A stretch of DNA of 64,000 bases from the NCBI GenBank assembly GCA_002030015.1, contig LQBH01000035.1, positions 51,979 to 115,978 on the forward strand, written 5' to 3'. Made by a program: the position numbers and the translations under genes. Positions 18,437 through 29,669 of this stretch are shown here, in pieces; positions within the stretch are counted from its first letter, which is position 1; each line of letters starts with the position of its first letter. Origin of the DNA: a delta proteobacterium MLS_D (lineage in GTDB: Bacteria; Desulfobacterota; Syntrophia; Syntrophales; UBA2210). The notes beneath the pieces are model-generated. The model made no database searches, was not told where the DNA came from, and saw only the letters and a list, made by a program, of their open reading frames with translations.

Positions 18437-19359
18437 TCATTGAATGTCCCCGGTGCGGACGACGATATCGAGTCAGCGACGAGTCGGCGAACAAGCCTGA
18501 CGCTCGTTTCAGGTGCGGCGGGTGCAAGTACGTGTTCTCCCGTCCGGCGACTCCGGAATCTGACGCCGGCGGGGAAGGGCCGATCCTCCGCGACATTCCC
18601 CTGGGTCAGGACGAAGACCTGAAAAACCTTTCAAAACTCCTCGACGATATCGAGAGCGGGCCGGATCATGTACGGCTCAAAGCGACCGGCGAAGAACCGG
18701 CGGGGCATGAAGCACGCCGGGAAGAACCTGTCGGAACGCCGACGGCGGAACCTCAGTCGGACGGGAAAAAACGCCGACGGGACTTCGGTTGGCTGTGGTT
18801 TCTTATTCTCTGCATCGTCATTGTCCTGGCTGTACTGGTTCTCTGGCGGAATTCATCAGTCCGGACTGCGGTGACGACAGGGGTTTCCCGTACTTTCGCC
18901 GTCGTTGAATCGCTGGTAGGTTCCCACGATGATCGAGACTTGCTTCGCGAAGCCCGTCAGAATATCGAACTGGCCGACGTGGAAGAATCCGTGCACAGCA
19001 ACTGGATCGCGGGAAAAATTCTCGTCGTCACGGGAATCGCCGTTAACAAAAATGACTTCAGCCTGTCTTCGCTGCGGGTCAAGGGAAAATTGATGGACGA
19101 GAACCGCAGCGTCATCGCCGAAGCTGAATCTTGCTGCGGTAATCTGCTTTCAGAAGAAGAACTCCGGAATCTCACGAGAAAAGAAATAGAACGGGAATTG
19201 CTGATGACCGCCGGACGGGATCGACGGGGCGTGACGATTCCACCGGGCGGTCCTGTTCCCTTCATGCTGGCTTTCGTTAATCCCGAGAACACGGCCGGTC
19301 TTTTCGCCGTCGAGGTAGTCAGCGTGGGCGTGCCCGGCGCGAACGAAGAAGACCGGTAG
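18433..19359 (+). CDS. Zinc-ribbon DUF3426 membrane protein
   Basis: The 308-residue protein starts with an MJ0042-type zinc ribbon: CPRCGRRYRVSDE then RCGGCKYVF, residues ~4-36. A charged linker leads to a single membrane helix near residues 118-138 (WLWFLILCIVIVLAVLVLW) and a periplasmic C-terminal DUF3426 domain. This is a widespread but uncharacterised proteobacterial family, sometimes described as a thioredoxin-like or zinc-binding sensor. It is translationally coupled to hpt and converges on tsaC. The function is unknown. Confidence 0.85.
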   Translation: MIIECPRCGRRYRVSDESANKPDARFRCGGCKYVFSRPATPESDAGGEGPILRDIPLGQDEDLKNLSKLLDDIESGPDHVRLKATGEEPAGHEARREEPVGTPTAEPQSDGKKRRRDFGWLWFLILCIVIVLAVLVLWRNSSVRTAVTTGVSRTFAVVESLVGSHDDRDLLREARQNIELADVEESVHSNWIAGKILVVTGIAVNKNDFSLSSLRVKGKLMDENRSVIAEAESCCGNLLSEEELRNLTRKEIERELLMTAGRDRRGVTIPPGGPVPFMLAFVNPENTAGLFAVEVVSVGVPGANEEDR

Positions 19360-19376
19360 CACGGAATACTCCCCAG

Positions 19377-20018
19377 TCATGTCCCCCGTAACACCGCCCC
19401 CAGGCGGCTCTTCGATATCACACCCTCTCTGACAACAAGCGGCGGATCGATGGTGACGTCAACGATGGTTGATCCCGGCGGCCCAGGCGTCGTTCCTCCG
19501 TCGATCACGGCATCCAGCCGGTCGCCCAGAACAGCCAGCACTTCCTGCGCGCTGCGGCATTCGTCGCCGCCGGAGCGGTTCGCGCTGGTTGCTGTTATCG
19601 GCCGCCCGAGGCGGCGTGCGAGCAGGTCGGCAATCGGATCGGAAGAGAAACGGATGCCGATTTTCCCCGTTCCCGCCGTCAGTTTTTTCGATACGGCGGG
19701 CGCGGCCGTAAAAAGAATCGTCAGACCGCCCGGCCAGAAGGCCTCCGCAAGTTTCCGTCCCGACGGCGGAATGTTTACAGTCAACCGTTCCAGGTCGGAC
19801 CACGAACCGATTATAAGGGAAACGGGAGCGGTGTATGACCGACCCTTGACGGTGAAAATTTTTTCTACCGCTTCTTCGTTGGTCCCGTCCACGCCGAGAC
19901 CGTACAGGGTTTCCGTAGGATAGGCTATGATCCCGCCGTCCCGGAGCAACCCGGCGGCTTCGCCGAGTGCCGTTTCCGAGGGGTATCGGGGATCGAGAGG
20001 AATAACACGCGCGATCAT
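19377..20018 (-). CDS. tsaC: Threonylcarbamoyl-AMP synthase (Sua5/YrdC/YciO family)
   Basis: The enzyme makes threonylcarbamoyl-AMP from threonine, bicarbonate and ATP for the t6A37 modification of ANN-decoding tRNAs. The 213-residue YrdC-domain protein has the [20 protein letters not shown] start, [36 protein letters not shown] and [11 protein letters not shown], which match the nucleotide and threonine pocket. It is the last gene of the gltX-purD-purH run, 67 bases after purH with a strong hairpin between. It lacks the long C-terminal Sua5 domain, as usual for TsaC. Confidence 0.9.
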   Translation of the reverse strand: MIARVIPLDPRYPSETALGEAAGLLRDGGIIAYPTETLYGLGVDGTNEEAVEKIFTVKGRSYTAPVSLIIGSWSDLERLTVNIPPSGRKLAEAFWPGGLTILFTAAPAVSKKLTAGTGKIGIRFSSDPIADLLARRLGRPITATSANRSGGDECRSAQEVLAVLGDRLDAVIDGGTTPGPPGSTIVDVTIDPPLVVREGVISKSRLGAVLRGT

Positions 20019-20047
20019 GCAGACATGCTCTTTCCGACTTGCGTGCA

Positions 20048-20076
20048 GGGGAACGGGGTATACCGCCCCGTTCCCC
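20048..20076. terminator. Perfect GC hairpin between purH and tsaC
   Basis: GGGGAACGGGG (20048-20058) and CCCCGTTCCCC (20066-20076) form an 11-bp perfect stem with a 7-base loop. There is no T tract on either strand, so it may be a weak terminator, an mRNA 3'-end stabiliser or a processing site rather than a classical terminator. Confidence 0.4.
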
Positions 20077-20085
20077 GCAACACCA

Positions 20086-21654
20086 TCAGTGCCTGAAATG
20101 CCGCCTGCCGGTAAAAATCATGGCCATGCCGTGCTCGTCGGCTGCGGCTATTGTTTCTTCGTCCCGAATGGAACCACCGGGCTGAATTATCGCCGTGACA
20201 CCCGCTTGTGCCGCCATATCGACACCATCCCTGAACGGGAAAAAGGCGTCAGAGGCCAGAACGGTTCCCTCAGTAGACAGTTTCGCCTTCATACGGGCGA
20301 TCTCCACCGAGTCGACGCGACTCATCTGGCCGGCGCCGACGCCCACGAGCTGGTCCTTCGAAGCGAAGACTATGGCGTTTGATTTTACGTGTTTCACCAT
20401 TTTCCAGGCGAAATCAAGCGCCTGGTATTCATCTTCCGTCGGCGTTCGTTGTGTTGCCACGCTGGCGGCTCGTACGTCGTCAACGACCGTGTCCCGTTCC
20501 TGCACGAGCAATCCGCCCACGACCCGCCGGTAATCCAGGCCTGTATTGCTCGACCCGCCGGCGGGAGGAATCTCGAGCAGCCGGACGTTTTTCTTGGAAG
20601 CCAGCATTTCCTTTGCGCCTGCGTCAAATCCGGGAGCTATGATGACCTCCAGGAAAATTTTCGCCAGCTCTTCAGCGGTTTCAGTATCAACGGGGCGATT
20701 TAAGGCGACGATACCGCCGAACGCGGACACGGGATCGGTTTCAAGAGCCCGCAGATAAGCGTCACGGAGATGTTCTTCCGCCGTCGCCGCCCCGCAGGGA
20801 TTGGCATGCTTCATGATAACCACCGCGGGCAACCGGAAATCACGGACCGCCTGCCAGGCGGCGTCGCTGTCCATGATGTTGTTGTAAGACAGCTCCTTAC
20901 CCTGGATCTGCAGGGCGTTGGCGACGCACGCAAGCGACCGGTCCCGTTCCCGGTAAAAGGCCGCCTTTTGGTGGGGATTCTCACCGTAGCGCAATTCCTG
21001 GGCCTTTTCGAACTGGAGTGACAGTGTGTCGGAAAAAGCCGAGCCGACCGTTCCGTCGGCGCTGAGCCTGCCCAGGTAGTCCGCGATGGCCCCGTCGTAC
21101 CGGGCCGTCAATTGAAACGTTTTTGTCGCCAGGGCGAAGTTTGTTTCCCTCGAGACGGCGCCGCCCCGCTTGTTCAACTCCTCGGTGATACGGTCGTAAT
21201 CGTCGGGATCAGTGACCACCGTCACGAAGGGCCAGTTCTTGGCCGCCGCCCGCAGCATGGTGGGACCACCTATGTCGATGTTCTCCACGGCCTCCGCCAG
21301 CGTGCATCCTTCCCGCGCCACCGTGTCCTCGAAACGGTACAGATTAATGACCACCATGTCGATGGTCTCTATCTGGTGTTTTTTCAGGGCGTCCCGGTGT
21401 TCGGCATTATCTCTCACGGCGAGGATCCCCCCATGAATCTTGGGATGGAGCGTCTTCAGCCGGCCGTCCATCATCTCCGGGAACCCGGTATAATCGGACA
21501 CGTCGGTAACGGCTATACCCGCGTCTCTCAATTGCGAGGCTGTTCCGCCCGTAGAAAGAATCTCCACGCCGAAACCGGCCAGTTTCCCCGCAAAATCGAT
21601 AACCCCCCGTTTGTCGGTGACGCTTATCAAAACGCGTTTAATCCTGTTTTCCAT
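20086..21654 (-). CDS. purH: Bifunctional AICAR formyltransferase / IMP cyclohydrolase
   Basis: PurH performs the last two steps of IMP synthesis. The 522-residue protein has the N-terminal cyclohydrolase (MGS-like) domain with [20 protein letters not shown] and [14 protein letters not shown], and the C-terminal formyltransferase with [23 protein letters not shown] and an end block [11 protein letters not shown]. The longer open frame starts at 21723, but ATG 21654 follows GAAAGGAG and gives the family start. It follows purD by 65 bases. Confidence 0.96.
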   Translation of the reverse strand: MENRIKRVLISVTDKRGVIDFAGKLAGFGVEILSTGGTASQLRDAGIAVTDVSDYTGFPEMMDGRLKTLHPKIHGGILAVRDNAEHRDALKKHQIETIDMVVINLYRFEDTVAREGCTLAEAVENIDIGGPTMLRAAAKNWPFVTVVTDPDDYDRITEELNKRGGAVSRETNFALATKTFQLTARYDGAIADYLGRLSADGTVGSAFSDTLSLQFEKAQELRYGENPHQKAAFYRERDRSLACVANALQIQGKELSYNNIMDSDAAWQAVRDFRLPAVVIMKHANPCGAATAEEHLRDAYLRALETDPVSAFGGIVALNRPVDTETAEELAKIFLEVIIAPGFDAGAKEMLASKKNVRLLEIPPAGGSSNTGLDYRRVVGGLLVQERDTVVDDVRAASVATQRTPTEDEYQALDFAWKMVKHVKSNAIVFASKDQLVGVGAGQMSRVDSVEIARMKAKLSTEGTVLASDAFFPFRDGVDMAAQAGVTAIIQPGGSIRDEETIAAADEHGMAMIFTGRRHFRH

Positions 21655-21719
21655 GATTCTCCTTTCTTCCATCGGTAGTGTTATCCTGTCTCGCTCGTGC
21701 CTCTGTATTCCCTCGTCTG

Positions 21720-23048
21720 TCACCCTCGGAGCACCTTCATATGAGCGATCCGCCGTCGAATGAGGTCTTCCGTGCCGATATCGGCGCGGTGATCCACGGG
21801 GCCGCTTATGGCGTCGATCGCCGTCTCGGCCCTGCGTTCCGCCTCGACGATATCATCGGCGATTCCGACCACGCCCAGGGCGCGTGACGATGTCATGTGA
21901 AGACCGTCATCCCGCTTGTCTACCGACGAATAATACAGGTTGACCATTTCCGCCTGTCCGATAACGATCCGCGCCTCGCGGGAAGCGGAGTCCGGGTGGT
22001 CCGCCGGCAACCCGTACCCTTTCGGCACCACGTACTTGCACACGGTCGCCTTGCGCTCGAATTCAATCTCGAGATCCACCAGCGTTCCGTCCACGATGGA
22101 GTGGCACAGATCGACAAAATCGGTTTTCAGAAGCGGCAGCACGTTCATTGCCTCGGGGTCACCGAACCGGGCGTTGTACTCCAGGAGACGGACACCGTCG
22201 GCGGTGGCGATCCATCCGCCGTACATGATGCCCTTGAAGGGAATCCCCGTTTCGCTGCGCAACGCCTCGGCCACCCGCCGGGTGACGGAAAGCGCCTCAG
22301 CCGTGTCTTCAGGCCGCAGAAAGGGAAGGGAATGGTCGGGAAAGGAATATGACCCCATACCGCCCGTATTAGGACCCCGGTCGCCGGCGAATCGCCGTTT
22401 GTGATCCTGGACCGCCGGCATGGGCACAACGGTCTCGCCGTCGCAGAAACACTGCAGCGAAAATTCCTCGCCGTCCAGTTTCTCCTCCACGAGAACCGAA
22501 CCGGAATCTTCCAGGATCTTTTCGCAGACGGCGAGCGCCCCCTCGACATCGTCGAAATGATCTCCCTGGACCATGACGCCCTTGCCTCCGGTGAGACCGT
22601 CCGGCTTGATCACGGCACCCCCGTCGAGTTCCTTCAGAAACTCCCGCACGCCCGTGATGGACGAAAAGACCCGGAACGCGGGGTTCCCGGGAATCCCGTA
22701 TTTTTTCAGCAGGTTCCGCGTGAAAACTTTCGATGTTTCCAGCCGGGCCGCTTCCCTGCGGGGACCCATCGCGGGCATGCCGGCCGCCGTCAGTGCGTCG
22801 ACCACGCCTTGCTCCAGGGGATCTTCGGGTCCCACGACGGCCAAATCGATGTCATTGTCGCGGGCGAAGTCCGTGATGCCTTCGAGGTCGCCGTAGTTTC
22901 CCAGCCGTGTTTCGAGACAGTGGGCGGCGATACCCGGATTGTTCGATTTCATGAATGCGAAAAGTTTCGGATGATGAACCGATCGGGCCAGAGTTTCAGT
23001 AATCACGTGTTCCCTGGCGCCGTTGCCGATTACCAGTATCGATGCCAT
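21720..23048 (-). CDS. purD: Phosphoribosylamine-glycine ligase (GAR synthetase)
   Basis: PurD joins glycine to phosphoribosylamine with ATP. The 442-residue ATP-grasp enzyme begins ILVIGNGAREHVI. It contains IKPDGLTGGKGVMVQ in the ATP-grasp domain, LDGEEFSLQCFCDG, GPNTGGMGSYS and the ARFGDPE metal-binding segment. The ATG at 23048 is chosen for the canonical start and its GAGGAAGG ribosome-binding site. It lies between gltX (46 bases upstream) and purH. Confidence 0.95.
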   Translation of the reverse strand: MASILVIGNGAREHVITETLARSVHHPKLFAFMKSNNPGIAAHCLETRLGNYGDLEGITDFARDNDIDLAVVGPEDPLEQGVVDALTAAGMPAMGPRREAARLETSKVFTRNLLKKYGIPGNPAFRVFSSITGVREFLKELDGGAVIKPDGLTGGKGVMVQGDHFDDVEGALAVCEKILEDSGSVLVEEKLDGEEFSLQCFCDGETVVPMPAVQDHKRRFAGDRGPNTGGMGSYSFPDHSLPFLRPEDTAEALSVTRRVAEALRSETGIPFKGIMYGGWIATADGVRLLEYNARFGDPEAMNVLPLLKTDFVDLCHSIVDGTLVDLEIEFERKATVCKYVVPKGYGLPADHPDSASREARIVIGQAEMVNLYYSSVDKRDDGLHMTSSRALGVVGIADDIVEAERRAETAIDAISGPVDHRADIGTEDLIRRRIAHMKVLRG

Positions 23049-23094
23049 GCCTTCCTCCTCCGGCGGCGTGTTCGCTTCCGTAGTTCTCTTCCCA

Positions 23095-24543
<1,449 letters not shown>

Positions 24544-24599
24544 CACCGTTTGTCCTGTCGCTTCCTTTCACCGTATGGAGCCGTTCGCGAAAGAGCGGG

Positions 24600-24629
24600 A
24601 TTATACCGTTCCCCCCGCTGTTTTGTCAA
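24600..24629 (-). promoter_or_regulatory. Consensus sigma70 promoter of gltX
   Basis: On the minus strand TTGACA (24624-24629) and TATAAT (24600-24605) are both perfect matches to consensus, 18 bases apart and about 55 bases before the gltX start. It is the strongest promoter match in the window. Confidence 0.75.
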
Positions 24630-24701
24630 AATTCTTTTACACAGTCCCGTCAACGGGTCGTTACGAAAGCGTCCCCTTCTGCACTTTTTTTATAATTTCC
24701 C

Positions 24702-24730
24702 TTGACAGCAGGCCCCTTCTGTGTTTCTAT
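24702..24730 (+). promoter_or_regulatory. Predicted promoter of the trpB2 leader
   Basis: A perfect TTGACA (24702-24707) is followed after 17 bases by TTCTAT (24725-24730), a weak -10. Transcription would begin about 20 bases before the leader ORF start at 24756. Confidence 0.45.
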
Positions 24731-24755
24731 CCGCAGAAACGAGGAGACGAGAGCA

Positions 24756-24827
24756 ATGGCAATCATTCGATGGTGCGAAAGCAAGAACCGCCGCTGGCGG
24801 CCACGTGCCCGGGGAATGCCCCTCTAG
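24756..24827 (+). CDS. Candidate leader peptide with two Trp codons
   Basis: A 23-codon ORF begins with ATG after a GAGGAG ribosome-binding site and ends with TAG. The peptide starts [15 protein letters not shown], with tryptophan at residues 6 and 14. It lies upstream of an intrinsic terminator and of trpB2, the layout of an amino-acid attenuator. The Trp codons are not adjacent, unlike E. coli trpL, and Arg is more frequent, so the sensing role is a hypothesis. Confidence 0.4.
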   Translation: MAIIRWCESKNRRWRPRARGMPL

Positions 24828-24854
24828 CTTCGCGACTCTTCGAAGGATCGACAG

Positions 24855-24893
24855 CCATGGGCGGCAACGCGAAGGCCTCCCGTGGTTTTTTTT
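24855..24893 (+). terminator. Intrinsic terminator (possible attenuator) before trpB2
   Basis: CCATGGGCGG (24855-24864) pairs with CCTCCCGTGG (24876-24885), with one G-U pair and one mismatch, and is followed at once by T8. It stands between the leader ORF and trpB2, so it would stop leader transcripts. A competing 7-bp pairing CTTCGCG (24828-24834) with CGCGAAG (24868-24874) spans it and could act as an antiterminator. Confidence 0.6.
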
Positions 24894-24957
24894 CGCGATG
24901 ACGCGGGTCGCCGGCAAACGGCGGACCGACAAATACACCCGTCAAGGAGGAATCCTG

Positions 24958-26319
24958 ATGCAGGAAAAGAAGATAATGTTGAAAGACGACGAAATTCCCC
25001 GGCAGTGGTACAATATTCTGCCGGATCTTCCCACACCCATGGCACCACCGCTCAATCCGGCGACAGGACAACCGCTGTCGCCCGATGACATGGCCCGCAT
25101 TTTCCCCATGAATCTGATTGAGCAGGAAATGAGTTCCGAGCGATGGATCGACATACCGGAAGAAGTACTCGAAAAATTACTGATCTGGAGACCGAGTCCC
25201 CTGTACCGGGCATACAATTTCGAACGGCTCCTCGATGCTCCGGTCAAGATTTATTACAAGAATGAAGGCGTCAGTCCTCCCGGCTCCCACAAGCCGAACA
25301 CGGCGGTAGCGCAGGCGTATTACAACAAGGCCTTCGGCGTAAAGAGGCTCTCGACGGAAACAGGCGCCGGCCAGTGGGGAAGCGCTCTCAGCATGGCCTG
25401 CAACATGTTCGGCATCGAATGTCGCGTTTTCATGGTCCGCGTGAGCTACGACCAGAAACCGTACCGGCGCCTGATGATGCAGACCTGGGGTGGGAACTGT
25501 TTCTCCAGTCCCAGCAACGTTACGGAAACGGGGCGGCGGGTCCTCGCCGAGCATCCCGATTCTCCGGGCAGTCTGGGCATCGCCATCAGTGAGGCCATCG
25601 AGGACATCATCGACAAGGACGACGCCCGCTACTCTCTGGGCAGTGTCCTCAACCACGTCCTGCTGCACCAGACTATCATCGGCCTGGAGACACAGCGCCA
25701 GTTCGAAAAAATCGGTGTCTACCCGGATGTGGTTATCGGGTGCGCCGGCGGAGGAAGCAATTTTGCCGGGCTTTCGCTGCCCTTCGTCCGCGATAAGATT
25801 CACGGCAAGGACATATCCATCATCGCCTCCGAACCCACTTCCTGTCCCACGTTGACACGGGCGCCTTTCGCGTATGATTTCGGCGACCTGGCCATGAGCA
25901 CGCCGCTTCTGGCCATGTATACCCTGGGACATGACTACGTCCCCGCGCCCATTCACGCGGGAGGGCTCCGCTATCACGGCATGGCGCCCATCGTGAGTCA
26001 CCTGGTGAAGGAAAATCTCGTCGAAGCCAGGGCCTACGACCAGCTGGAAACGTTCGAGGCCGGTGTGAACTGGGCCCGCACCGAGGGATTCATTCCCGCC
26101 CCTGAAACAACCCACGCCATCGCGACCGTCGTGGAAGAAGCACGACGGGCGAAAGAAGAAGGCAAGGAAAAAACCATTGTTTTCAACTGGAGTGGTCATG
26201 GACTGGTCGATCTTGCGTCCTACGACGCCTACCTGTCGGGCAAATTGTTCAACTACAGCATGCCCGAGGAAGATATTGATCGTGCCCGGACCATGGTGGC
26301 GCAATTTCCCCGACCCTGA
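24958..26319 (+). CDS. trpB2: Tryptophan synthase beta chain, TrpB2 type
   Basis: TrpB2 makes tryptophan from indole and serine, or salvages indole, using PLP. The 453-residue protein is of the longer TrpB2 (COG1350) branch, starting with [11 protein letters not shown]. The PLP lysine is in [10 protein letters not shown] near residue 110, the [13 protein letters not shown] loop follows near residue 137, and the phosphate-binding GCAGGGSN is near residue 263. The ATG at 24958 follows a strong AAGGAGG; the longer in-frame opening upstream is fortuitous. No trpA or other trp gene is adjacent. A TrpR homologue lies elsewhere in the window. Confidence 0.93.
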   Translation: MQEKKIMLKDDEIPRQWYNILPDLPTPMAPPLNPATGQPLSPDDMARIFPMNLIEQEMSSERWIDIPEEVLEKLLIWRPSPLYRAYNFERLLDAPVKIYYKNEGVSPPGSHKPNTAVAQAYYNKAFGVKRLSTETGAGQWGSALSMACNMFGIECRVFMVRVSYDQKPYRRLMMQTWGGNCFSSPSNVTETGRRVLAEHPDSPGSLGIAISEAIEDIIDKDDARYSLGSVLNHVLLHQTIIGLETQRQFEKIGVYPDVVIGCAGGGSNFAGLSLPFVRDKIHGKDISIIASEPTSCPTLTRAPFAYDFGDLAMSTPLLAMYTLGHDYVPAPIHAGGLRYHGMAPIVSHLVKENLVEARAYDQLETFEAGVNWARTEGFIPAPETTHAIATVVEEARRAKEEGKEKTIVFNWSGHGLVDLASYDAYLSGKLFNYSMPEEDIDRARTMVAQFPRP

Positions 26320-26364
26320 CCCGGCTGTTACATTCGGCCCGCGGTGAAACGGCCGCCGGAATCA

Positions 26365-26409
26365 GGCCGAGAGGACGCCCCGCAGAAAGGGGGGGGCGTC
26401 CTCTCGGCC
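26365..26409 (+). terminator. 17-bp perfect hairpin after trpB2
   Basis: The arms 26365-26381 and 26393-26409 are perfectly complementary over 17 bp, with an 11-base loop. It lies 46 bases after trpB2 and 22 bases before the next small gene. No T tract follows on either strand, so it may end or stabilise the trpB2 mRNA by another mechanism. Confidence 0.5.
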
Positions 26410-26431
26410 GGGGGGAAAAGAGATATGCATT

Positions 26432-26683
26432 ATGAAGCGATATGACGATTTGCTGATCAGGTGCCCGCGGCTCGGCGGCGAGGTTACCTTCGCTTACTGC
26501 CGGGTAGAACAGGGCGATCTTCCCTGCAGTCGCATCATCGAATGCTGGCCGTCGCTTCCGGTTAAAGAATGGTTGCAGGAAGTGCTTACGCCGGAAGAAT
26601 GGGACAGGTTCACCAACCGGCCTCCCGGAGACCGGATCTCGACGATTTTCAGGGCCGTCGATTCCCTCAAGAAAAAACCCTGA
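26432..26683 (+). CDS. Small cysteine-containing hypothetical protein
   Basis: The 83-residue product is not one I can name. It has four cysteines in the first half (RCPRLGG, AYCRVE, LPCSRIIECW), which could bind a metal, then a helical TPEEWDRF segment and a basic end. It begins 22 bases after a large hairpin following trpB2, and no strong ribosome-binding site is seen. Similar short Cys proteins occur as uncharacterised families in deltaproteobacteria. That the frame is coding is supported by its composition more than by context. Confidence 0.55.
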   Translation: MKRYDDLLIRCPRLGGEVTFAYCRVEQGDLPCSRIIECWPSLPVKEWLQEVLTPEEWDRFTNRPPGDRISTIFRAVDSLKKKP

Positions 26684-26928
26684 CACGGCGTCGCGGGAAT
26701 GCCCGCCGTCCTGAAGGGGTATTCCTCCGTTGCCTCCGAAGCAAAGCTGTGCAATGATGTGAAAACGTATCGGCGGTTTTGCGAATACGGTTCGTTCACT
26801 CCGCCGGGGGAACAACAAGGACGAATGCCGTGCCACCCACCGGATCCAGGAAAAACAAGGGAGAGACCCGTGCCGCCGCGGAAACGGGCCTCCTTCTCGA
26901 CGAATCGGGCACACCGGAAAAAAACCGG

Positions 26929-28230
26929 ATGACGGCAACGACATCTCCCCTGGCCGATCGCATGCGTCCACGCTCATTCGACGATTTCGTGGGACAGTCT
27001 CACCTGGTGGGACACGACGGCCTCCTGCGCCGGGCCCTGCGCCGCGACCATCTCTTCTCCATCATCTTCTGGGGTCCTCCCGGTTCAGGAAAGACAACCC
27101 TCGCCAGGCTGGTGGCGACTGAAACACGGGCCCATTTCGAAACCTTTTCCGCCGTCCTCTCGGGTGTGAAAGAAATCAGGGCCATGGTAGAAGAAGCGAA
27201 AACCCAGCTTCACCGCCACGACAAAAAAACCATTCTTTTCGTCGATGAAATTCACCGGTTCAACAAGGCCCAGCAGGACGCCTTTCTACCCCACGTGGAG
27301 ACGGGACTCGTAACGCTCATCGGCGCAACGACGGAAAACCCCTCCTTTGAAGTCGTCGCGCCGCTTCTGTCCCGGGTGCGCGTCCTGGTGCTCTCGCCTT
27401 ACACCGAAGAGGAACTGGCCGCCATGCTCAGAAAGGCACTGGATGATCCTGAACGCGGCCTGGGACGGATGAATATTGCGATAGAACCGGAGGCCCTGGA
27501 CCACCTGATCGCCGTCGCCGACGGCGACGCCCGGGCTGCCCTGAACGGGCTCGAAGCGGCCTCCGTTCTGGCGGAAGAATCGAACCGGGGCGCTCCCGTG
27601 ATAACACGGGACGTCGCCGAACAGGCCCTGCAGCGGCGCTTCCTGCGTTACGACAAGAACGGGGAAGAACACTTCAACCTCATATCGGCGCTACACAAAA
27701 GCCTTCGAGGCAGCGACCCCGACGCGGCGCTTTACTGGCTGGCGCGCATGCTCGCGGCGGGCGAGGATCCCCTGTACATCGCGAGAAGAATGGTGCGGTT
27801 CGCTTCGGAAGACGTGGGGCTCGCCGACCCGGCGGCCCTGTCGGTGTCCCTGAACGCCATGGAAGCCTTCCGGTTTCTCGGATCTCCCGAGGGCGAGCTC
27901 GCCCTTGCCGAGGCCGCTGTCTACCTCGCGGCGGCGCCCAAGAGCAACTCCCTTTACCGCGCAATGGGCGCGGTTCGAAAAACCATCGAGGAAACAGGCG
28001 CTTTACCTGTTCCACTGGACGTGCGAAACGCTCCGACGAAGCTCATGAAGGATCTTGGATACGGTAAAAACTACAAGTACGCCCACGACTACCCCGACGC
28101 CCAGGTCCACCAGGAGGCGTTGCCTGAAAAACTCCGGAACCGGACCTTTTACCGGCCCACTGACCGGGGCTACGAAGCCCGTGTCCGCGACCGCCTGCTC
28201 GCCTGGAAAAAGCTGAAGCAGCGGGGTTAA
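26929..28230 (+). CDS. rarA: Replication-associated recombination protein A (RarA/MgsA)
   Basis: This AAA+ ATPase acts at stalled replication forks. The 433-residue protein has [17 protein letters not shown], Walker [12 protein letters not shown] near residue 46, Walker [24 protein letters not shown], sensor-1 [11 protein letters not shown], and the family C-terminal domain with [25 protein letters not shown] and [13 protein letters not shown]. It matches E. coli RarA throughout. I chose ATG 26929 because the family begins just before PLADRMRP; the upstream 50 in-frame residues are unlike the family. The Shine-Dalgarno sequence is weak. Confidence 0.94.
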   Translation: MTATTSPLADRMRPRSFDDFVGQSHLVGHDGLLRRALRRDHLFSIIFWGPPGSGKTTLARLVATETRAHFETFSAVLSGVKEIRAMVEEAKTQLHRHDKKTILFVDEIHRFNKAQQDAFLPHVETGLVTLIGATTENPSFEVVAPLLSRVRVLVLSPYTEEELAAMLRKALDDPERGLGRMNIAIEPEALDHLIAVADGDARAALNGLEAASVLAEESNRGAPVITRDVAEQALQRRFLRYDKNGEEHFNLISALHKSLRGSDPDAALYWLARMLAAGEDPLYIARRMVRFASEDVGLADPAALSVSLNAMEAFRFLGSPEGELALAEAAVYLAAAPKSNSLYRAMGAVRKTIEETGALPVPLDVRNAPTKLMKDLGYGKNYKYAHDYPDAQVHQEALPEKLRNRTFYRPTDRGYEARVRDRLLAWKKLKQRG

Positions 28231-28397
28231 TCACCCCTCTCCCGAAAATCCCACCCTGCTGGTTTCTCAAACCAAATGACTGTGCAGCAACCACCCCCCT
28301 CCCGCGAGACGGGAAACTTACCGCGAAGAGAAATATTGTCTTTTTTTCAGTTATTCAATATACTTATTTTCGAACAGTCCGCATGAAAGGACGCCGC

Positions 28398-29669
28398 ATG
28401 CACTACAACACGGCCCTCAGGACCTACAGCGCGAAACGGCTGGAGGAAATAGAAAACGCCGACATTCTCGTGGGAATCCCCTGCTACAATAACGAGAAGA
28501 CTATCGAGCACGTGATCCAGATGCTCAGCCACGGTCTCGCCCGGCATTACAAGAACAGGCGGAGTGTTATCTTCGTCGCCGACGGCGGATCGACGGACGA
28601 CACGAGAGAAGTCGCCAAGGAATTCCAGATCAAGCCCTGGCAGGAAAAAGTGGTGTCCATCTACCGGGGACCAGCGGGCAAGGGATCGGCCCTCCGGTCG
28701 ATCTTCGAAGCCGCCTGCCGCCTGGAGATCGAGGCCTGCGTCGTGGTCGATTCCGACCTCAGGAGCATTACTCCCGACTGGATCCACTATCTGCTCGACC
28801 CGGTGCTCGAAAAGGACTACCAGTTTGTGGCGCCGGTCTACGTCAGGCACAAGTACGACGGCACGATCACCAACAACATCGTGTACAACTTGACGCGGGC
28901 CCTGTACGGCAAACGGGTCCGGCAACCCATCGGAGGCGATTTCGCCCTTTCCCGGGAGATCACGCGGTACTTCATCAACCAGGACGTGTGGGGAACGGAT
29001 GTGGCGCGTTACGGCATCGACATCTGGATGACCACGAACGCCATCACCAGCAACTACCGCGTGTGCCAGTCAAACCTGGGTGTCAAGATTCACGACGCCA
29101 AAGATCCGGGTCTGCATCTGGGTCCTATGTTCCGACAGGTGCTGTGGACGGTCTTCTCGCTCATGGAAACAAACGAGACGATCTGGAAAAACGTGCGCGA
29201 CAGCGAGCCGGTGGAAACCTTCGGCTTCGAGGGAGTCCTGGAACCGGAGCCGGTACCCGTGAATCTCAAGGGAATGATCGAACATTTCAAGACAGGATAC
29301 AGCCAGTTTGCAGCCCTGTGGAGAGAGGTGCTCAGCGCGGAAAGCTGCGAGGCCGTCTCCCGCGCCGCGTCCATGGACGTGAAGGATTTCAACCTGTCGA
29401 CGGAAGACTGGGTAAAAATTCTCTACGAACTGGCGGCAACCTTTCATACATGGAAAGTGAACCGTAACAAGCTCATCGACGTGATGACGCCGCTCTATTA
29501 CGCCCGCGTCGCCACGTTCGTCAGACGTACCTGGGACATGAACTCCGCCGAAGCGGAGGACCTGGTTGAAGACCAGGCAGTGAAATTTGAACGCCAGAAG
29601 GATTACCTGATGCGCATCTGGGACGAAGGCGTCGAAACGCCCCTCAAACCAGCGGCCGGTCGCCGTTGA
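28398..29669 (+). CDS. GpgS-like (GT81/GT2) glycosyltransferase
   Basis: The 423-residue cytosolic protein has a GT-A fold. The N-terminal ILVGIPCYNNEKTIEHVIQ, the FVADGGSTDDT nucleotide loop, the GPAGKGSALRS segment and VVVDSDLRS, a DxD-type metal site, are all visible, then the acceptor-side RQPIGGDFALSRE. This pattern resembles glucosyl-3-phosphoglycerate synthase and mannosyl-3-phosphoglycerate synthase. A GAAAGGA lies before the ATG at 28398; an ATG at 28383 is less likely. It converges with the GH57-GT5 fusion, and the coding ends overlap by 26 bases. Location beside glucan genes supports a sugar-storage or compatible-solute role; the acceptor is not proven. Confidence 0.72.
   Translation: MHYNTALRTYSAKRLEEIENADILVGIPCYNNEKTIEHVIQMLSHGLARHYKNRRSVIFVADGGSTDDTREVAKEFQIKPWQEKVVSIYRGPAGKGSALRSIFEAACRLEIEACVVVDSDLRSITPDWIHYLLDPVLEKDYQFVAPVYVRHKYDGTITNNIVYNLTRALYGKRVRQPIGGDFALSREITRYFINQDVWGTDVARYGIDIWMTTNAITSNYRVCQSNLGVKIHDAKDPGLHLGPMFRQVLWTVFSLMETNETIWKNVRDSEPVETFGFEGVLEPEPVPVNLKGMIEHFKTGYSQFAALWREVLSAESCEAVSRAASMDVKDFNLSTEDWVKILYELAATFHTWKVNRNKLIDVMTPLYYARVATFVRRTWDMNSAEAEDLVEDQAVKFERQKDYLMRIWDEGVETPLKPAAGRR

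Larger units (their letters stand above)
24544..24957. other. Divergent regulatory region between gltX and trpB2
   Basis: About 410 bases with no ordinary gene. It holds a consensus gltX promoter (minus strand, 24600-24629), a trpB2 promoter (plus strand, 24702-24730), a 23-codon leader ORF with two Trp codons (24756-24827), a U-tract terminator (24855-24893) and the trpB2 ribosome-binding site. Confidence 0.6.

Noticed and set aside
24721..24957. A 79-residue N-terminal extension of trpB2 in the same open frame
   Set aside because: The stretch lacks TrpB similarity, contains the leader ORF and terminator in other registers, and a strong ribosome-binding site with ATG at 24958 gives the family start.
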